NCBI RefSeq assembly: GCF_024499015.1
Contig: NZ_CP098604.1
Location: 496,001-560,000, forward strand
DNA from: Xanthomonas hortorum pv. pelargonii
Lineage (GTDB): Bacteria; Pseudomonadota; Gammaproteobacteria; Xanthomonadales; Xanthomonadaceae
Length of the DNA: 64,000 nt
Reading direction: 5' to 3'
Positions 29,758 to 39,375 of the stretch are shown here, piece by piece. How positions within the stretch are numbered: the stretch's first letter is position 1; each line of letters begins with the position of its first letter. Made by a program: the position numbers and the translations under genes. The notes beneath the pieces were generated by a model. It had not been told where the DNA came from. It did no database searches and was given only the letters and a program-made list of their open reading frames with translations.

Positions 29758-31206
29758 TCAGCCAGCCGGCAGCCGCAACGTCGCCATCGCGCCGCCGCCC
29801 TCGCGGTTGCCCAGCGCTACTTCGCCGCCGTGCAGGCGCGCAACTTCCCGCACGAACGGCAAGCCGAGCCCGGAACTGCGTTGCCCGGTCTGCGGGCGGG
29901 CCAACGAGTAGAAACGCTCGAATACCCGTTCCACTGCGTAGTCCGGCACGCCGCTACCACGGTCTTGCACCGACACCTGCAATTTTCCATCGTGCAACTG
30001 CGTACGCAATTGCACGGTGCTGCCTTCCGGCGAAAACGCGACTGCGTTTTCCAGCAGATTGATCAGCGCCTGGCGCAGCAGAAACCCGTCGCCGAGCACG
30101 TAGTGCTCGCGCGCTGCATCAGATGCGACATCGATCTCCACCCGCACGCCGGCCGCTGTCGCGCGTGGCAGAACCGCATCCACTGCTGCATGCAGCAAGC
30201 CAGCCACCGCGATGCGCTCGCGCTTTTGCAACCAACCGTGCTGCTCCACCTCGGCCAGTGCCAGCAGCTTGTCGATGGTCTCGGTCAGCCGCAGCTCCTG
30301 CGCACGAATGCTGGCCACGAAGTGCTGGCGATCGGCTTCCGGCAGTGGCTCGCTCAACAGTTCGGACGCACCGCGGATTGCCGCCAGCGGGCTCTTCATC
30401 TCGTGCGTCAGCGACTGCACGTACTGCTCCACGTAGGCCTTGCCCTCCAGCTTGCGACGCATGCTTTCCAGCGCCTGGCCCAGATCGCCGATTTCATCGC
30501 CGCGCGGTTTGGGCGGCGGCACCGGAATGCCCGCGCTCACCGCCTGGGCGTAGCGGTTGAGCCGGCCGATGCCGCGCATCAGCCACCATGTCATCAAGAT
30601 GCCGATCAATGCGGAAATGCCGATCAACCAGGCCCCGCGCTGCAAAATGTTGCGCTGGCTGGCCTCGATAAACGGGTCGATGCTGCGATTGGGCTGCGCC
30701 AGCGTCAGCACGCCGATCAATTTGCCTGCATCGTTGGGTGCATAGATCGGCGCGGCCACATGCATCACCGTGGCGGTCGGGTCGCCATCGACCTCGGGGC
30801 TGGAACGCGCGCCATATTCGCCGCGCAAGGTGCGATAGACATCGTTCCAGCGCGAGTTGTCGCGGCCCACATCGCGGCCCAGCGAATCGAAGACGACCAC
30901 GCCGCGCGCATCTGTCACGGTGACGCGGTACGCCACGTCGTTCTTACGGAACCGCCATACCCTGGCCTTGGGATCGCGCTGCTGCGCCTGCGCCACATTG
31001 CGCGCAAAGCTGCCGGTGGCGATGGTGCCGCCGGCCAATTCGCCGCTGGCCATTTCCGCCAGCACATTGGCCGCATCCACCAGGGTGGATTCCATCGCCT
31101 GGCGCACGCCCGGTTTGACCTCGTTGACGAACACCCGCATCACGAAGAATGCGGCCAGCCCGACAATCAGGAAGAAGCCCAGGAACAGCTTGAGACCGAG
31201 CCGCAT
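29758..31206 (-). CDS. creC: two-component sensor histidine kinase CreC
   Basis: 482 residues. Membrane helix 1 at ~5-27 (LKLFLGFFLIVGLAAFFVMR), a periplasmic CreC/PAS-like sensor (VFDSLGRDVGRDNSRWNDVY), helix 2 at ~192-212, HAMP, then the HisKA H-box LTHEMKSPLAA (His ~268). The ATPase domain has N-box LINLLENAVAFS and SSGLGLPFVREVARLHGG. Partner of CreB, whose gene starts the operon 46 bases upstream. In relatives CreC senses envelope or metabolic stress. Confidence 0.95.
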   Translation of the reverse strand: MRLGLKLFLGFFLIVGLAAFFVMRVFVNEVKPGVRQAMESTLVDAANVLAEMASGELAGGTIATGSFARNVAQAQQRDPKARVWRFRKNDVAYRVTVTDARGVVVFDSLGRDVGRDNSRWNDVYRTLRGEYGARSSPEVDGDPTATVMHVAAPIYAPNDAGKLIGVLTLAQPNRSIDPFIEASQRNILQRGAWLIGISALIGILMTWWLMRGIGRLNRYAQAVSAGIPVPPPKPRGDEIGDLGQALESMRRKLEGKAYVEQYVQSLTHEMKSPLAAIRGASELLSEPLPEADRQHFVASIRAQELRLTETIDKLLALAEVEQHGWLQKRERIAVAGLLHAAVDAVLPRATAAGVRVEIDVASDAAREHYVLGDGFLLRQALINLLENAVAFSPEGSTVQLRTQLHDGKLQVSVQDRGSGVPDYAVERVFERFYSLARPQTGQRSSGLGLPFVREVARLHGGEVALGNREGGGAMATLRLPAG

Positions 31207-31251
31207 GTCAGACCCCGACGATAAGAACGCGACGCATGCGCTCGGCCATGC

Positions 31252-31944
31252 CTACAGCTCCAGCGCGTAGCCAAGGCCACGGTGGGTGCGGATCGGGTCG
31301 GCCGGCACGCCGGCCTGGCGCAGCTTGCCGCGCAGCGTCTTGATGTGAGTATCGACAGTGCGGTCGGCACTGTCGGCGCTGGCATCCCAGCCGCGGTCCA
31401 TCAGCTGCGCGCGGCTCAGGATCGCGCCGGGGCGCTGCAACAATGCCGACAGCAGCGCGTACTCGTAGCGGGTCAGCGGCAGCAACGCCTCGCCGTAGCG
31501 GATGCGGCTGCCCTCGCGATCGATCGCAAACGCGCCATGCGGCTGCCAGCCCGCTTCGACCACTGCGGCCACCGCGCGACGCCGCAGCCGCGCACGCACC
31601 CGCGCCACCAGCTCGCGCGGAGAGAACGGCTTGGCCATGTAGTCGTCGGCGCCCAGCTCGAAGCCGAGCACGCGGTCGATCTCGTCGTTGCGCGCGGTCA
31701 GAAAGATCACCGGCACGTCGCTGAAACTGCGCAGCGTGCGGCACACCTCGAAACCGTTGATGTCCGGCAGGCCCACGTCCAGCACCACCACATCGGCCGG
31801 GTCGGCGCGCAGCCGCGCCAATGCATCGCGACCCAGCAGGCAATGCTCGGGCGCATAGCCTTCGCTGCGCAGCGCGTACAGCACGGTATCGGCAATGGCG
31901 GCTTCGTCTTCGACGACGAGCACGCGGGCGGGGGACTCGGACAT
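31252..31944 (-). CDS. creB: response regulator CreB (OmpR family)
   Basis: 230 residues, start MSESPARVLVVEDEAAIADT at 31944. Receiver domain with phosphoacceptor Asp ~56 (VVLDVGLPDINGFEV) and Lys in ADDYMAKPFSPREL; the C-terminal winged helix ends RTVDTHIKTLRGKLRQAGVP, RTHRGLGYAL. Phosphorylated by CreC, it binds TTCAC direct repeats in relatives; such a site is visible before creD. An IS5-family copy lies 64 bases upstream of its start, so its original promoter may have been replaced or disrupted. Confidence 0.95.
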   Translation of the reverse strand: MSESPARVLVVEDEAAIADTVLYALRSEGYAPEHCLLGRDALARLRADPADVVVLDVGLPDINGFEVCRTLRSFSDVPVIFLTARNDEIDRVLGFELGADDYMAKPFSPRELVARVRARLRRRAVAAVVEAGWQPHGAFAIDREGSRIRYGEALLPLTRYEYALLSALLQRPGAILSRAQLMDRGWDASADSADRTVDTHIKTLRGKLRQAGVPADPIRTHRGLGYALEL

Positions 31945-32008
31945 GGCGCGCAGCATAGCCGCATGCTGGCGCGGCCTGCAGGGCACCGCGTGCAACGCGA
32001 CTGATCTA

Positions 32009-32821
32009 GGGCCTGTTAACACTAATGGCCCGAGCGATTAAACTATTGGGCATGGAGATCACGCCAGCACAATTTTCTCTGATCGAACACTGCCTCGCCG
32101 GCGCAGCGCGGCAATGTCAGCATGACCAACCTGCAAGTGGTCAACGCCATCCTTTACGTTGCCGAGCATGGCTGCAAATGGCGCGGCCTACCCAAGCGCT
32201 TTGGCAACTGGCATACGGTCTACACACGCATGAACCGTTGGGCCAAGGCGGGTGTGCTGGACCGGATGTTCGCCCAATTGCAGAAGTCCCAGATCGTGCG
32301 CATCAAGATCGAAGCAGTCTCGCTGGACTCCACCAGCGTCAAGGTCCATCCCGATGGCACGGGTGCATTAAAAAACGGCCCGCAGGCCGTCGGCAAGTCT
32401 CGCGGTGGATGGAACACCAAGATTCATATGGTTGCCGCAGATGCTCGAACAGCCATCACCTTTGGATTGACGCCTGGCAACGTGCATGACGCACCTGCAG
32501 GCCGCGCGTTGCTTGAACACCTGGGGCCAGTGGAGCGGCCGATTCATTTGTTGATGGACCGTGCTTACGAAGGCAACGAAACACGCCAGTTGGCGCTCGA
32601 TCTTGGCTTCGTGCCGGTGGTCCCGCCGAAATCCAATCGGGTCGAGCCTTGGGAATACAACCGGGAGATGTACAAGCGGCGTAACGAAGTGGAGAGACTG
32701 TTCCGTCGCTTGAAAGGCTACCGCCGGATTTTCTCGCGCTTCGAGAAGCTGGATGTCATGTTCCTTGGATTCCTCAGCTTCGTCCTAGTCGTTGATGGGC
32801 TTCGGATGTGTTAACAGGCCC
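32009..32821 (+). mobile_element. IS5-family insertion sequence, 813 bp
   Basis: Perfect 14-bp terminal inverted repeats GGGCCTGTTAACAC (32009-32022) and GTGTTAACAGGCCC (32808-32821), flanked on both sides by TA, a possible 2-bp target duplication as in the IS427 group of IS5. Inside is a DDE transposase gene. Inserted between creB and rlmJ. Confidence 0.88.
32052..32814 (+). pseudogene. IS5-family transposase, frameshifted near its N-terminus
   Basis: Begins MEITPAQFSLIEHCL at 32052, then an extra base near 32095-32099 shifts the frame; removing it gives LPAQRGNVSMTNLQVVNAIL, continuing as the frame open from 32122 to the TAA at 32812-32814. DDE residues are visible in VSLDSTSVKVHPDG, LLMDRAYEGNE and the YKRRNEVERLFRRLKGYRRI helix. 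The 230-codon downstream frame has its own ATG at 32122 and misses only the N-terminal DNA-binding helix. Programmed frameshifting occurs in some IS5 relatives and is the alternative to a lesion. Confidence 0.75.
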
Positions 32822-32853
32822 TAAAACGGCGCAACACCCTCTAAACTGCTGCG

Positions 32854-33762
32854 ATGAACTATCGCCACGCCTTCCATGCCGGCAACCATGCCGACGTGCT
32901 CAAGCACATCGCCTTGCTGGCGCTGATCGACACCCTCAAGCGCAAGGACACACCGTTCTTCGTGCTCGATACCCACGCCGGGCGCGGGCGCTACCAGCTC
33001 GGTGGCGAAGAGAGCCGCAAGACCAACGAGGCCGATGCCGGGGTGATGCGGCTGATGGCCGAGTCGACCCTGCCCGAGGTGGTCGAGCGCTATCTGCGCG
33101 CGGTGCAGGCCGACAACCAGACCGTCGCCCGCCCGTCCACACCCGGCCAGAAACCGGCGCGGCCCACTGCCGGCATCCAGATCAACCACTACCCCGGCTC
33201 GCCGTTGCTGGCCGCACAAGCGCTACGCGAGCAGGACCGCATGGCGTTCTGCGAGTTGCAGCCGGAAGAGGCCGAGGCGCTCAAGCGCCTGTTCGCCAAG
33301 GACAGCCGCGTGCGCGTGCATGCCGGCGATGGCTGTGAAGCGATTCGCGCCTTCGTGCCGCCGCGCGCGGGCGAGACCAAGATCGGCCGCGGGCTGGTGC
33401 TGATCGACCCGCCGTACGAGTCGCAAGAGGCCGAGTACCCGCAAGTCATCCACAGCGTGCGCGAGACCCTGGCGCGCTGGCCGCAGGCGATGTGCATGGT
33501 GTGGTACCCGATCAAACTGCGCCGCAGCCTGCAGCCGTTCATGCGCAAGGCGGCCACGCTGCCGGCCAAGTCGGTGCTGGTGGCCGAGCTGCAGGTGCGC
33601 CCGGACGACTCGCCGCTGCGCCTGACCGGCAGCGGGCTGCTGATCGTCAATGCGCCGTGGCAGTTCGACCAGGTGCTGGCACCCGCGCTGCCGGTGCTGA
33701 AGAAGCACCTCGGCGAGGCCGGTGCCTCGACCCGGCTGGAATGGCTGCGCCAGGACGCCTGA
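32854..33762 (+). CDS. rlmJ: 23S rRNA (adenine2030-N6)-methyltransferase RlmJ
   Basis: 302 residues. The N-terminus MNYRHAFHAGNHADVLKHIA is the RlmJ signature; the SAM-binding region includes FFVLDTHAGRGRYQLG and the catalytic motif LVLIDPPYESQEAEY (DPPY). Modifies A2030 of 23S rRNA. Full length. It stands alone, with the IS5 copy only ~33 bases upstream, so it may now depend on a promoter inside or at the edge of the insertion. Confidence 0.95.
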   Translation: MNYRHAFHAGNHADVLKHIALLALIDTLKRKDTPFFVLDTHAGRGRYQLGGEESRKTNEADAGVMRLMAESTLPEVVERYLRAVQADNQTVARPSTPGQKPARPTAGIQINHYPGSPLLAAQALREQDRMAFCELQPEEAEALKRLFAKDSRVRVHAGDGCEAIRAFVPPRAGETKIGRGLVLIDPPYESQEAEYPQVIHSVRETLARWPQAMCMVWYPIKLRRSLQPFMRKAATLPAKSVLVAELQVRPDDSPLRLTGSGLLIVNAPWQFDQVLAPALPVLKKHLGEAGASTRLEWLRQDA

Positions 33763-33955
33763 GTCATCAGGGCCGGGCGTGCCTTCGCCTCGGCAAACGC
33801 AGCTGCATACTCACGACTGGATCACGGTATCGCTCGGTACAGTAATGTGGGAAGCACTGCCACCCTCCAAACGGCCCCCAGCGGCGCACCGGATTCATTC
33901 ACGGTTGTGCGCTGGGCTGGTGCCAGAATCTTCCGATCTTCAAGGAACACCGGTC

Positions 33956-34498
33956 ATGGCCATTCGCAATCGCATGCCTCCCTGGCATGAAAACTTCAGT
34001 CTGCCCAATGGCCGCACCCTTCTGCTCCGACCGATCCGTCCTGAGGACGGTCCGCCGCTGCAGGGGGCTTTCAGCCTGTTGGGACCGGAGGAAATCCGCG
34101 AGCGCTTCGTGCGCTCCTCCGCCGAAATCACCCCGGAGATGGTCCAGCGCCTGACCCATCCCAATCCCAAGAGCGAAATCGTACTGGTCGCCGCCGAGCA
34201 GTTGCCGCCGGGCGAGGCGCTGGTTGGCGCAGTCGCGCGCGCAGCGCTGGTGCCGGGCACCCGCCAGGCCGAGTACACCATCCTGGTCAGCAGCTTCGTC
34301 GCCGGCCAGGGCCTGGGACGGCAGCTGATGCGCAAGCTGGTCAAGTGGGCGCGGCGCAAGTATCTCGACTGCCTGTTCGGCGATGTGCTGCAAAGCAACG
34401 TGCCGATGCTGCAGTTGGCCGAGTCGCTGGGCTTCAAGCCGCAGCCGCATCCGGATTCGCCGGAGCTGGTGCGCATGGTGTTGGAGCTGGATGCCTGA
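33956..34498 (+). CDS. GNAT family N-acetyltransferase
   Basis: 180 residues, ATG at 33956 with AAGGA upstream. Contains GRTLLLRPIRPEDGPPLQGA, then FSLLGPEEIRERFV, the N-terminal part found in Pat-like/YiaC-like GNAT proteins, and the acetyl-CoA loop SSFVAGQGLGRQLMRKLVKW. The C-terminal LFGDVLQSNVPMLQLAESLG is the closing helix. Substrate unknown; stand-alone protein-lysine acetyltransferases look similar. Confidence 0.88.
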   Translation: MAIRNRMPPWHENFSLPNGRTLLLRPIRPEDGPPLQGAFSLLGPEEIRERFVRSSAEITPEMVQRLTHPNPKSEIVLVAAEQLPPGEALVGAVARAALVPGTRQAEYTILVSSFVAGQGLGRQLMRKLVKWARRKYLDCLFGDVLQSNVPMLQLAESLGFKPQPHPDSPELVRMVLELDA

Positions 34499-34529
34499 TT
34501 CGCCGGGATTCGGGATTCGGGATTCTGCC

Positions 34530-34850
34530 TAAAGCGGGTGATCTGTGGCTTGGTTGCAAGGCCCTTGCCCGCCCACCATCGCGGGACACGCTGCAAGTAC
34601 GTCCGTGTAAGCTCTTACGCGGCATCCATGCCGCGTAAGGTCCCGCGACGGTGGGCGGGCAAGGACCAGTCGAGATGGTCGGTACGTATGGTTTTTAACA
34701 AAGCAGCCAGCAAACTTTCTGGTGCGGTGCCCTCACCGATTGCGGGACCGTGTGGCGGCATGGATGCCGCCACCGAGCCTACATGGACGTACTTGCGGCG
34801 TGTCCCGCGAGCGGTGAGGGCACCGCGCGCTCGACCAACCGGGCTTTTGA
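34530..34850. repeat. palindromic repeat cluster R6
   Basis: Left border AAAGCGGGTGATCTG, then a P1 palindrome (~34561-34664, inner TTACGCGGCAT stem) and a P2 palindrome (~34729-34822, inner GTGGCGGCAT stem), ending near CTCGACCAACCGGGCTTTTGA, the P2-side border also seen in R1. It fills most of the 526 bp between the GNAT gene and mfd. The remaining ~170 bp hold a TAAAAT box 10 bases before the mfd start region and nothing else recognisable. Confidence 0.82.
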
Positions 34851-35024
34851 CCTACGCCTCCGACTGCATCTTGCACCACGGGGTGCTTGCCAAGGTTTGC
34901 CGGGTGCCAGAAAGGCGGTACGTAACGCTAGACCCTGCAGCGCCCTTCTGCGCAGGTGGCCAGACGCCGGGTTTCACACCGGATGGACCGGTCGCAGCGG
35001 GCGCTCTGGTAAAATTGCGGGCTG

Positions 35025-38000
35025 ATGCCGTCGCCAACCACCTTCCCCTCTCCGCCGCTGCCCAAGTCCGGCCAGCTTCGTGCCTATTGGCGCGCCCCGT
35101 CTTCTCCGACTGCGCTGGCCTGGTCGATCGCGCGCGCCGCCGAGGCGCATGCCGGCCCGCTGCTGGTGATCGCACGCGATAACCAGAGTGCGCACCAGAT
35201 CGAATCGGATCTGCATGCCCTGCTCGGCGAACACGCCACGCTGCCGGTGGTGCCGTTTCCCGATTGGGAAACCCTGCCCTACGACCAGTTCAGCCCGCAC
35301 CCGGAAATCATCAGCCAGCGTTTAGCTGCGCTGCACCGTTTGCCCACACTGACCCGTGGCGTGGTGATCGTGCCGGTGCAGACGCTGATGCAGCAATTGG
35401 CGCCGCTGAGCTATATCGTCGGCGGCAGCTTCGATCTCAAGGTCGGGCAGCGGCTGGATCTGGATGCGGAAAAACGCCGCCTGGAAAGCGCCGGCTACCG
35501 CAACGTGCCGCAGGTGATGGACCCGGGCGATTTCGCGGTGCGTGGCGGCTTGCTGGACGTGTTTCCGATGGGCGAAGCCACGCCGTTGCGCGTAGAGCTG
35601 CTGGACGAGGATATCGACTCGATCCGCGCCTTCGACCCGGAATCGCAGCGCTCGCTGGACAAGGTCGATGCCGTCAAATTGCTGCCCGGCCGCGAAGTAC
35701 CGATGGACGATGCCAGCATCGAACGCGTGCTGGCTTGCCTGCGCGAGCGCTTCGACGTGGATACCCGGCGCAGCGCGCTGTATCAGGATCTGAAATCGGG
35801 CCTGGCGCCGTCGGGGGTCGAGTATTACCTGCCGATGTTCTTCAGCAAGACTGCCACCTTGTTCGATTATCTGGACAAGCGCACGCTGCCGTTGATTGCC
35901 ACTGGCGTGTCCAACGCGGCCGATACGTTCTGGGCGCAGGCGCAGGACCGCTATGAGCAACGCCGTCACGATGTGGAACGCCCGCTGCTGACGCCGGAAG
36001 AGTTGTATCAATCGCCGGATGCACTGCGCGAGCGGCTCAACAAGCTGGCACGTATCGAAGTCTGGGCCAGCGATCACCCGCGCATCGACGAGGCCGCCGC
36101 ACTCGGCGACCAACCGTTGCCGCCGCTGCCGGTGGCGGCAAAGGACGCCCCGGCCGGCCAGGCCCTGGCCTCGTTCCTGAGCCATTACCCGGGCCGCGTG
36201 CTGGTAGCGTCCGATTCGGCCGGCCGCCGCGAAGCCTTGATGGAAGTGCTGGCCGCCGCGCAGTTGAAGCCGGAGGTCGTCGCCGACCTGCCCGCCTTCC
36301 TGGCCGCACCCAAGCTGCGCTTCGGCATTACCGTGGCGCCGTTGGAAGACGGCTTTGCGCTGGATAACCCGCAGATTGCGGTGCTGACCGAGCGCCAGCT
36401 GTTTCCCGAGCGGGCCAACCAGCCGCGTCGCACGCGACGTGTGGGCCGCGAGCCGGAAGCGATCATCCGCGATCTGGGCGAGCTGTCTGAAGGCGCGCCG
36501 ATCGTGCACGAAGACCACGGTGTGGGCCGCTACCGCGGGCTGATCGTGCTCGATGCCGGTGGCATGCCCGGCGAGTTCCTGGAAATCGAATACGCCAAGG
36601 GCGACCGGCTGTATGTGCCGGTGGCGCAGCTGCATCTGATCAGCCGCTATTCGGGCGCCTCGGCCGAGACCGCGCCGCTGCACTCGCTGGGCGGCGAGCA
36701 ATGGACCAAGGCCAAGCGCAAGGCGGCCGAAAAGGTCCGCGACGTGGCGGCCGAGTTGCTGGAAATCCAGGCGCGCCGACGCGCGCGTGCCGGTCTGGCC
36801 TTGCAGGTGGACCGCGCGATGTACGAGCCGTTCGCGGCCGGCTTTCCGTTCGAAGAGACGCCCGATCAGTTGGCCGCCATCGATGCCACGTTGCGCGATC
36901 TGGGCAGCAGCCAGCCGATGGACCGCGTGGTCTGCGGCGACGTGGGTTTCGGCAAGACCGAGGTTGCGGTGCGCGCCGCGTTCGCTGCGGCCAGCGCCGG
37001 TAAACAGGTCGCCGTGCTGGTGCCGACCACGCTGCTGGCCGAGCAGCATTACCGCAATTTTCGCGACCGCTTCGCCGATTACCCGATGAAGGTGGAAGTG
37101 CTGTCGCGCTTCAAGAGCACCAAGGAAATCAAGGCCGAGTTGGAGAAGGTCGCCAGCGGCGATATCGACGTCATCATCGGCACGCACCGCCTGCTGCAGC
37201 CAGACGTGAAGTTCAAGGATCTGGGCCTGGTCGTCGTTGACGAAGAACAGCGCTTCGGTGTGCGGCAGAAGGAAGCGCTCAAGGCGATGCGCGCCAACGT
37301 GCATCTGCTCACGCTCACTGCCACGCCGATTCCGCGCACGCTCAACATGGCCATGGCCGGCTTGCGCGATCTATCGATCATCGCCACTCCGCCGCCGAAC
37401 CGGCTCGCCGTGCAGACCTTCATCACCGCCTGGGACAACGCGCTGCTGCGCGAGGCCTTCCAGCGTGAGCTCAGTCGCGGCGGGCAGCTGTATTTCCTGC
37501 ACAACGATGTGGAAAGCATCGTGCGCATGCAGCGCGAGTTGTCCGAGTTGGTACCGGAGGCGCGCATCGGCATCGCGCATGGGCAGATGCCCGAGCGCGA
37601 GCTGGAACGGGTGATGCTGGATTTCCAGAAGCAGCGCTTCAATGTGTTGCTGTCGACCACGATCATCGAATCGGGCATCGACATTCCCAACGCCAACACC
37701 ATCATCATCAACCGCGCCGACCGCTTCGGCCTGGCCCAGTTGCATCAGTTGCGCGGCCGCGTCGGTCGTTCGCATCACCGCGCTTACGCGTATCTGGTGG
37801 TGCCGGACCGGCGCTCGATCACCGCCGATGCCGAAAAGCGTCTGGAAGCGATCGCCTCGATGGACGAGCTCGGCGCCGGCTTCACGTTGGCGACGCACGA
37901 TCTGGAAATCCGCGGCGCCGGCGAGCTGCTGGGCGAAGACCAGAGCGGGCAGATGGCCGAGGTCGGCTTCAGCCTCTACACCGAGCTGCTGGAACGCGCG

Positions 38001-38495
38001 GTGCGCAGTATTCGCCAGGGCAATCTGCCGGATCTGGATGCAGGCGACGAAGTGCGCGGTGCCGAGGTCGAGCTGCATGTGGCCTCGTTGATTCCCGCAG
38101 ATTATCTGCCCGATGTGCACACCCGGCTGACGCTGTACAAGCGCATCTCCAGTGCGCGCAACAGCGATGCCCTGCGCGAATTGCAGGTGGAAATGATCGA
38201 CCGCTTCGGCCTGTTGCCGGATCCGGTCAAGCATCTGTTCGCCATTGCCGAGCTCAAGCTGCAGGCCAATGCGCTGGGTGTGCGCAAGCTGGATCTGGGC
38301 GAAAACGGCGGCCGTCTGGTGTTCGAAGCCAAGCCGTCGATCGACCCGGTCGCGGTGATCCAGATGATCCAGAAGCAGCCCAAGATCTACACCATGGACG
38401 GCCCGGACAAGCTGCGCATCAAGCTGCCGCTACCGGACGGCGTGGATCGTTTCAACGCCGCGCGTGGCTTGTTGACGATGCTGGCGCCGAGATGA
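35025..38495 (+). CDS. mfd: transcription-repair coupling factor Mfd
   Basis: 1156-residue SF2 translocase that removes stalled RNA polymerase and recruits UvrA. N-terminal UvrB-like domains (LPVVPFPDWETLPYDQFSPH; FAVRGGLLDVFPMGEATPLR), an RNA-polymerase interaction domain (IVHEDHGVGRYRGL), then helicase motifs: Walker A CGDVGFGKTEVA, DEEQ box VVVDEEQRFGVRQK, TATPIPRTLNMA, and motif VI region HQLRGRVGRSHHRAYAYL. The C-terminal TRCF domain is complete. Its last 128 bases are duplicated at 46353-46480. Confidence 0.97.
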   Translation: MPSPTTFPSPPLPKSGQLRAYWRAPSSPTALAWSIARAAEAHAGPLLVIARDNQSAHQIESDLHALLGEHATLPVVPFPDWETLPYDQFSPHPEIISQRLAALHRLPTLTRGVVIVPVQTLMQQLAPLSYIVGGSFDLKVGQRLDLDAEKRRLESAGYRNVPQVMDPGDFAVRGGLLDVFPMGEATPLRVELLDEDIDSIRAFDPESQRSLDKVDAVKLLPGREVPMDDASIERVLACLRERFDVDTRRSALYQDLKSGLAPSGVEYYLPMFFSKTATLFDYLDKRTLPLIATGVSNAADTFWAQAQDRYEQRRHDVERPLLTPEELYQSPDALRERLNKLARIEVWASDHPRIDEAAALGDQPLPPLPVAAKDAPAGQALASFLSHYPGRVLVASDSAGRREALMEVLAAAQLKPEVVADLPAFLAAPKLRFGITVAPLEDGFALDNPQIAVLTERQLFPERANQPRRTRRVGREPEAIIRDLGELSEGAPIVHEDHGVGRYRGLIVLDAGGMPGEFLEIEYAKGDRLYVPVAQLHLISRYSGASAETAPLHSLGGEQWTKAKRKAAEKVRDVAAELLEIQARRRARAGLALQVDRAMYEPFAAGFPFEETPDQLAAIDATLRDLGSSQPMDRVVCGDVGFGKTEVAVRAAFAAASAGKQVAVLVPTTLLAEQHYRNFRDRFADYPMKVEVLSRFKSTKEIKAELEKVASGDIDVIIGTHRLLQPDVKFKDLGLVVVDEEQRFGVRQKEALKAMRANVHLLTLTATPIPRTLNMAMAGLRDLSIIATPPPNRLAVQTFITAWDNALLREAFQRELSRGGQLYFLHNDVESIVRMQRELSELVPEARIGIAHGQMPERELERVMLDFQKQRFNVLLSTTIIESGIDIPNANTIIINRADRFGLAQLHQLRGRVGRSHHRAYAYLVVPDRRSITADAEKRLEAIASMDELGAGFTLATHDLEIRGAGELLGEDQSGQMAEVGFSLYTELLERAVRSIRQGNLPDLDAGDEVRGAEVELHVASLIPADYLPDVHTRLTLYKRISSARNSDALRELQVEMIDRFGLLPDPVKHLFAIAELKLQANALGVRKLDLGENGGRLVFEAKPSIDPVAVIQMIQKQPKIYTMDGPDKLRIKLPLPDGVDRFNAARGLLTMLAPR
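38365..38492 (+). repeat. direct repeat (left), 3' end of mfd
   Basis: Left copy of a 128-bp direct repeat whose right copy is at 46353-46480. The two align without gaps, with about 11 differences, mostly at third codon positions. They bracket the effector island. Confidence 0.85.
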
Positions 38496-38698
38496 CGCCG
38501 AGGCGATGTCTGTAAACAGGCCGGTGTATGCGGGTCGGCGAGAACGCTTGAGGGCCCACTCGCCTCGGTCATCGCGCAAGCGCTGGCTGATGACGAAAAG
38601 TACGCGACCCGTATCTAAGTACTCAGGCACGATATCGACGAAACAATCCGGATGCAGATAGATCGGACCTCATCGGAATCGGAGACGTTTGCGGGCAT

Positions 38699-39334
38699 TT
38701 ATTGCAACGTGGATTTGCGCAGCGTGATCTCACGATACTGACCGCGATCACCGTATCGCGGCCCTTTCTTCTCGAACTCGGCGCATAGCCTGTCTTCGCC
38801 GCAGGCAACGAGGTTGGCGCGGGTCACACGATCCAGATAGTCGATCTCTGCACGACGCTGTTTGGCTTCGGCCAGAATCGGCGTTGCGCCTTTGACAGCG
38901 TAACCAGCCGCGCCCACGCACATGATCGCCCCAACGATCATCGCAGCGAATCCGATCCACATGCGTCGCGTGGCTGTTGTTTCCAGAGACTGCTGTGCTT
39001 GCGTATAGCGGTAGGTGGCGTGGTGGAGCGTCTGGTCTGCATCGACCATCTTCTTGTTGAATCGCTCCACCGCCGGTTCCAGCGCCTGCGTCAACGCCTG
39101 ATTGGTCAATTGCGTCAGCCGGGGGAGCGCGTTCTCCACCACGCGATTGACGCGTTGATCGGCGTTATTGACCGCGCTCTGTAGCAGCTGCAGTTGTTGC
39201 CGCACGAGATCTTCCAAGGACTGTTCTCGCTGTTGCAGCACCGCGATCAGTCCTGCCATGGCCTTGATTGATTCTCGCGTCGCATGGTCCAGCTGGTTGG
39301 CTTCAGGCAGCGCCGAGGTGTTCTTCATGTCCAT
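38699..39334 (-). CDS. coiled-coil membrane protein encoded behind the effector
   Basis: 211 residues from the ATG at 39334, preceded by AGGGGA. Residues ~15-140 are amphipathic and heptad-like (IAVLQQREQSLEDLVRQQLQ, VNNADQRVNRVVENALPRLT). A membrane segment follows at ~147-170 (MWIGFAAMIVGAIMCVGAAG), then a short tail with CGEDRLC. The layout recalls plasmid relaxosome accessory (MobB/MbeB-like) proteins, but this is only a resemblance. In the present sequence the effector frame reads through into this gene because of a 1-base insertion in the poly-Gly codons at 39419-39421; its own start and ribosome site argue for a separate protein. Confidence 0.7.
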   Translation of the reverse strand: MDMKNTSALPEANQLDHATRESIKAMAGLIAVLQQREQSLEDLVRQQLQLLQSAVNNADQRVNRVVENALPRLTQLTNQALTQALEPAVERFNKKMVDADQTLHHATYRYTQAQQSLETTATRRMWIGFAAMIVGAIMCVGAAGYAVKGATPILAEAKQRRAEIDYLDRVTRANLVACGEDRLCAEFEKKGPRYGDRGQYREITLRKSTLQ

Positions 39335-39375
39335 AATATTCCCCTGAAAATTACACTGTGTGCATGGTCTTCCAG

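Noticed and set aside
34973..35015. Sigma-70 promoter for mfd (TAAAAT with a -35 box)
   Set aside because: A TAAAAT is present at 35010-35015, but candidate -35 boxes are 20 or 31 bases away, so it is not supported as a standard promoter.
38496..38698. Integrase attachment site or tRNA at the left island edge
   Set aside because: No tRNA structure or integrase gene was found; only the mfd-end duplication marks the border.
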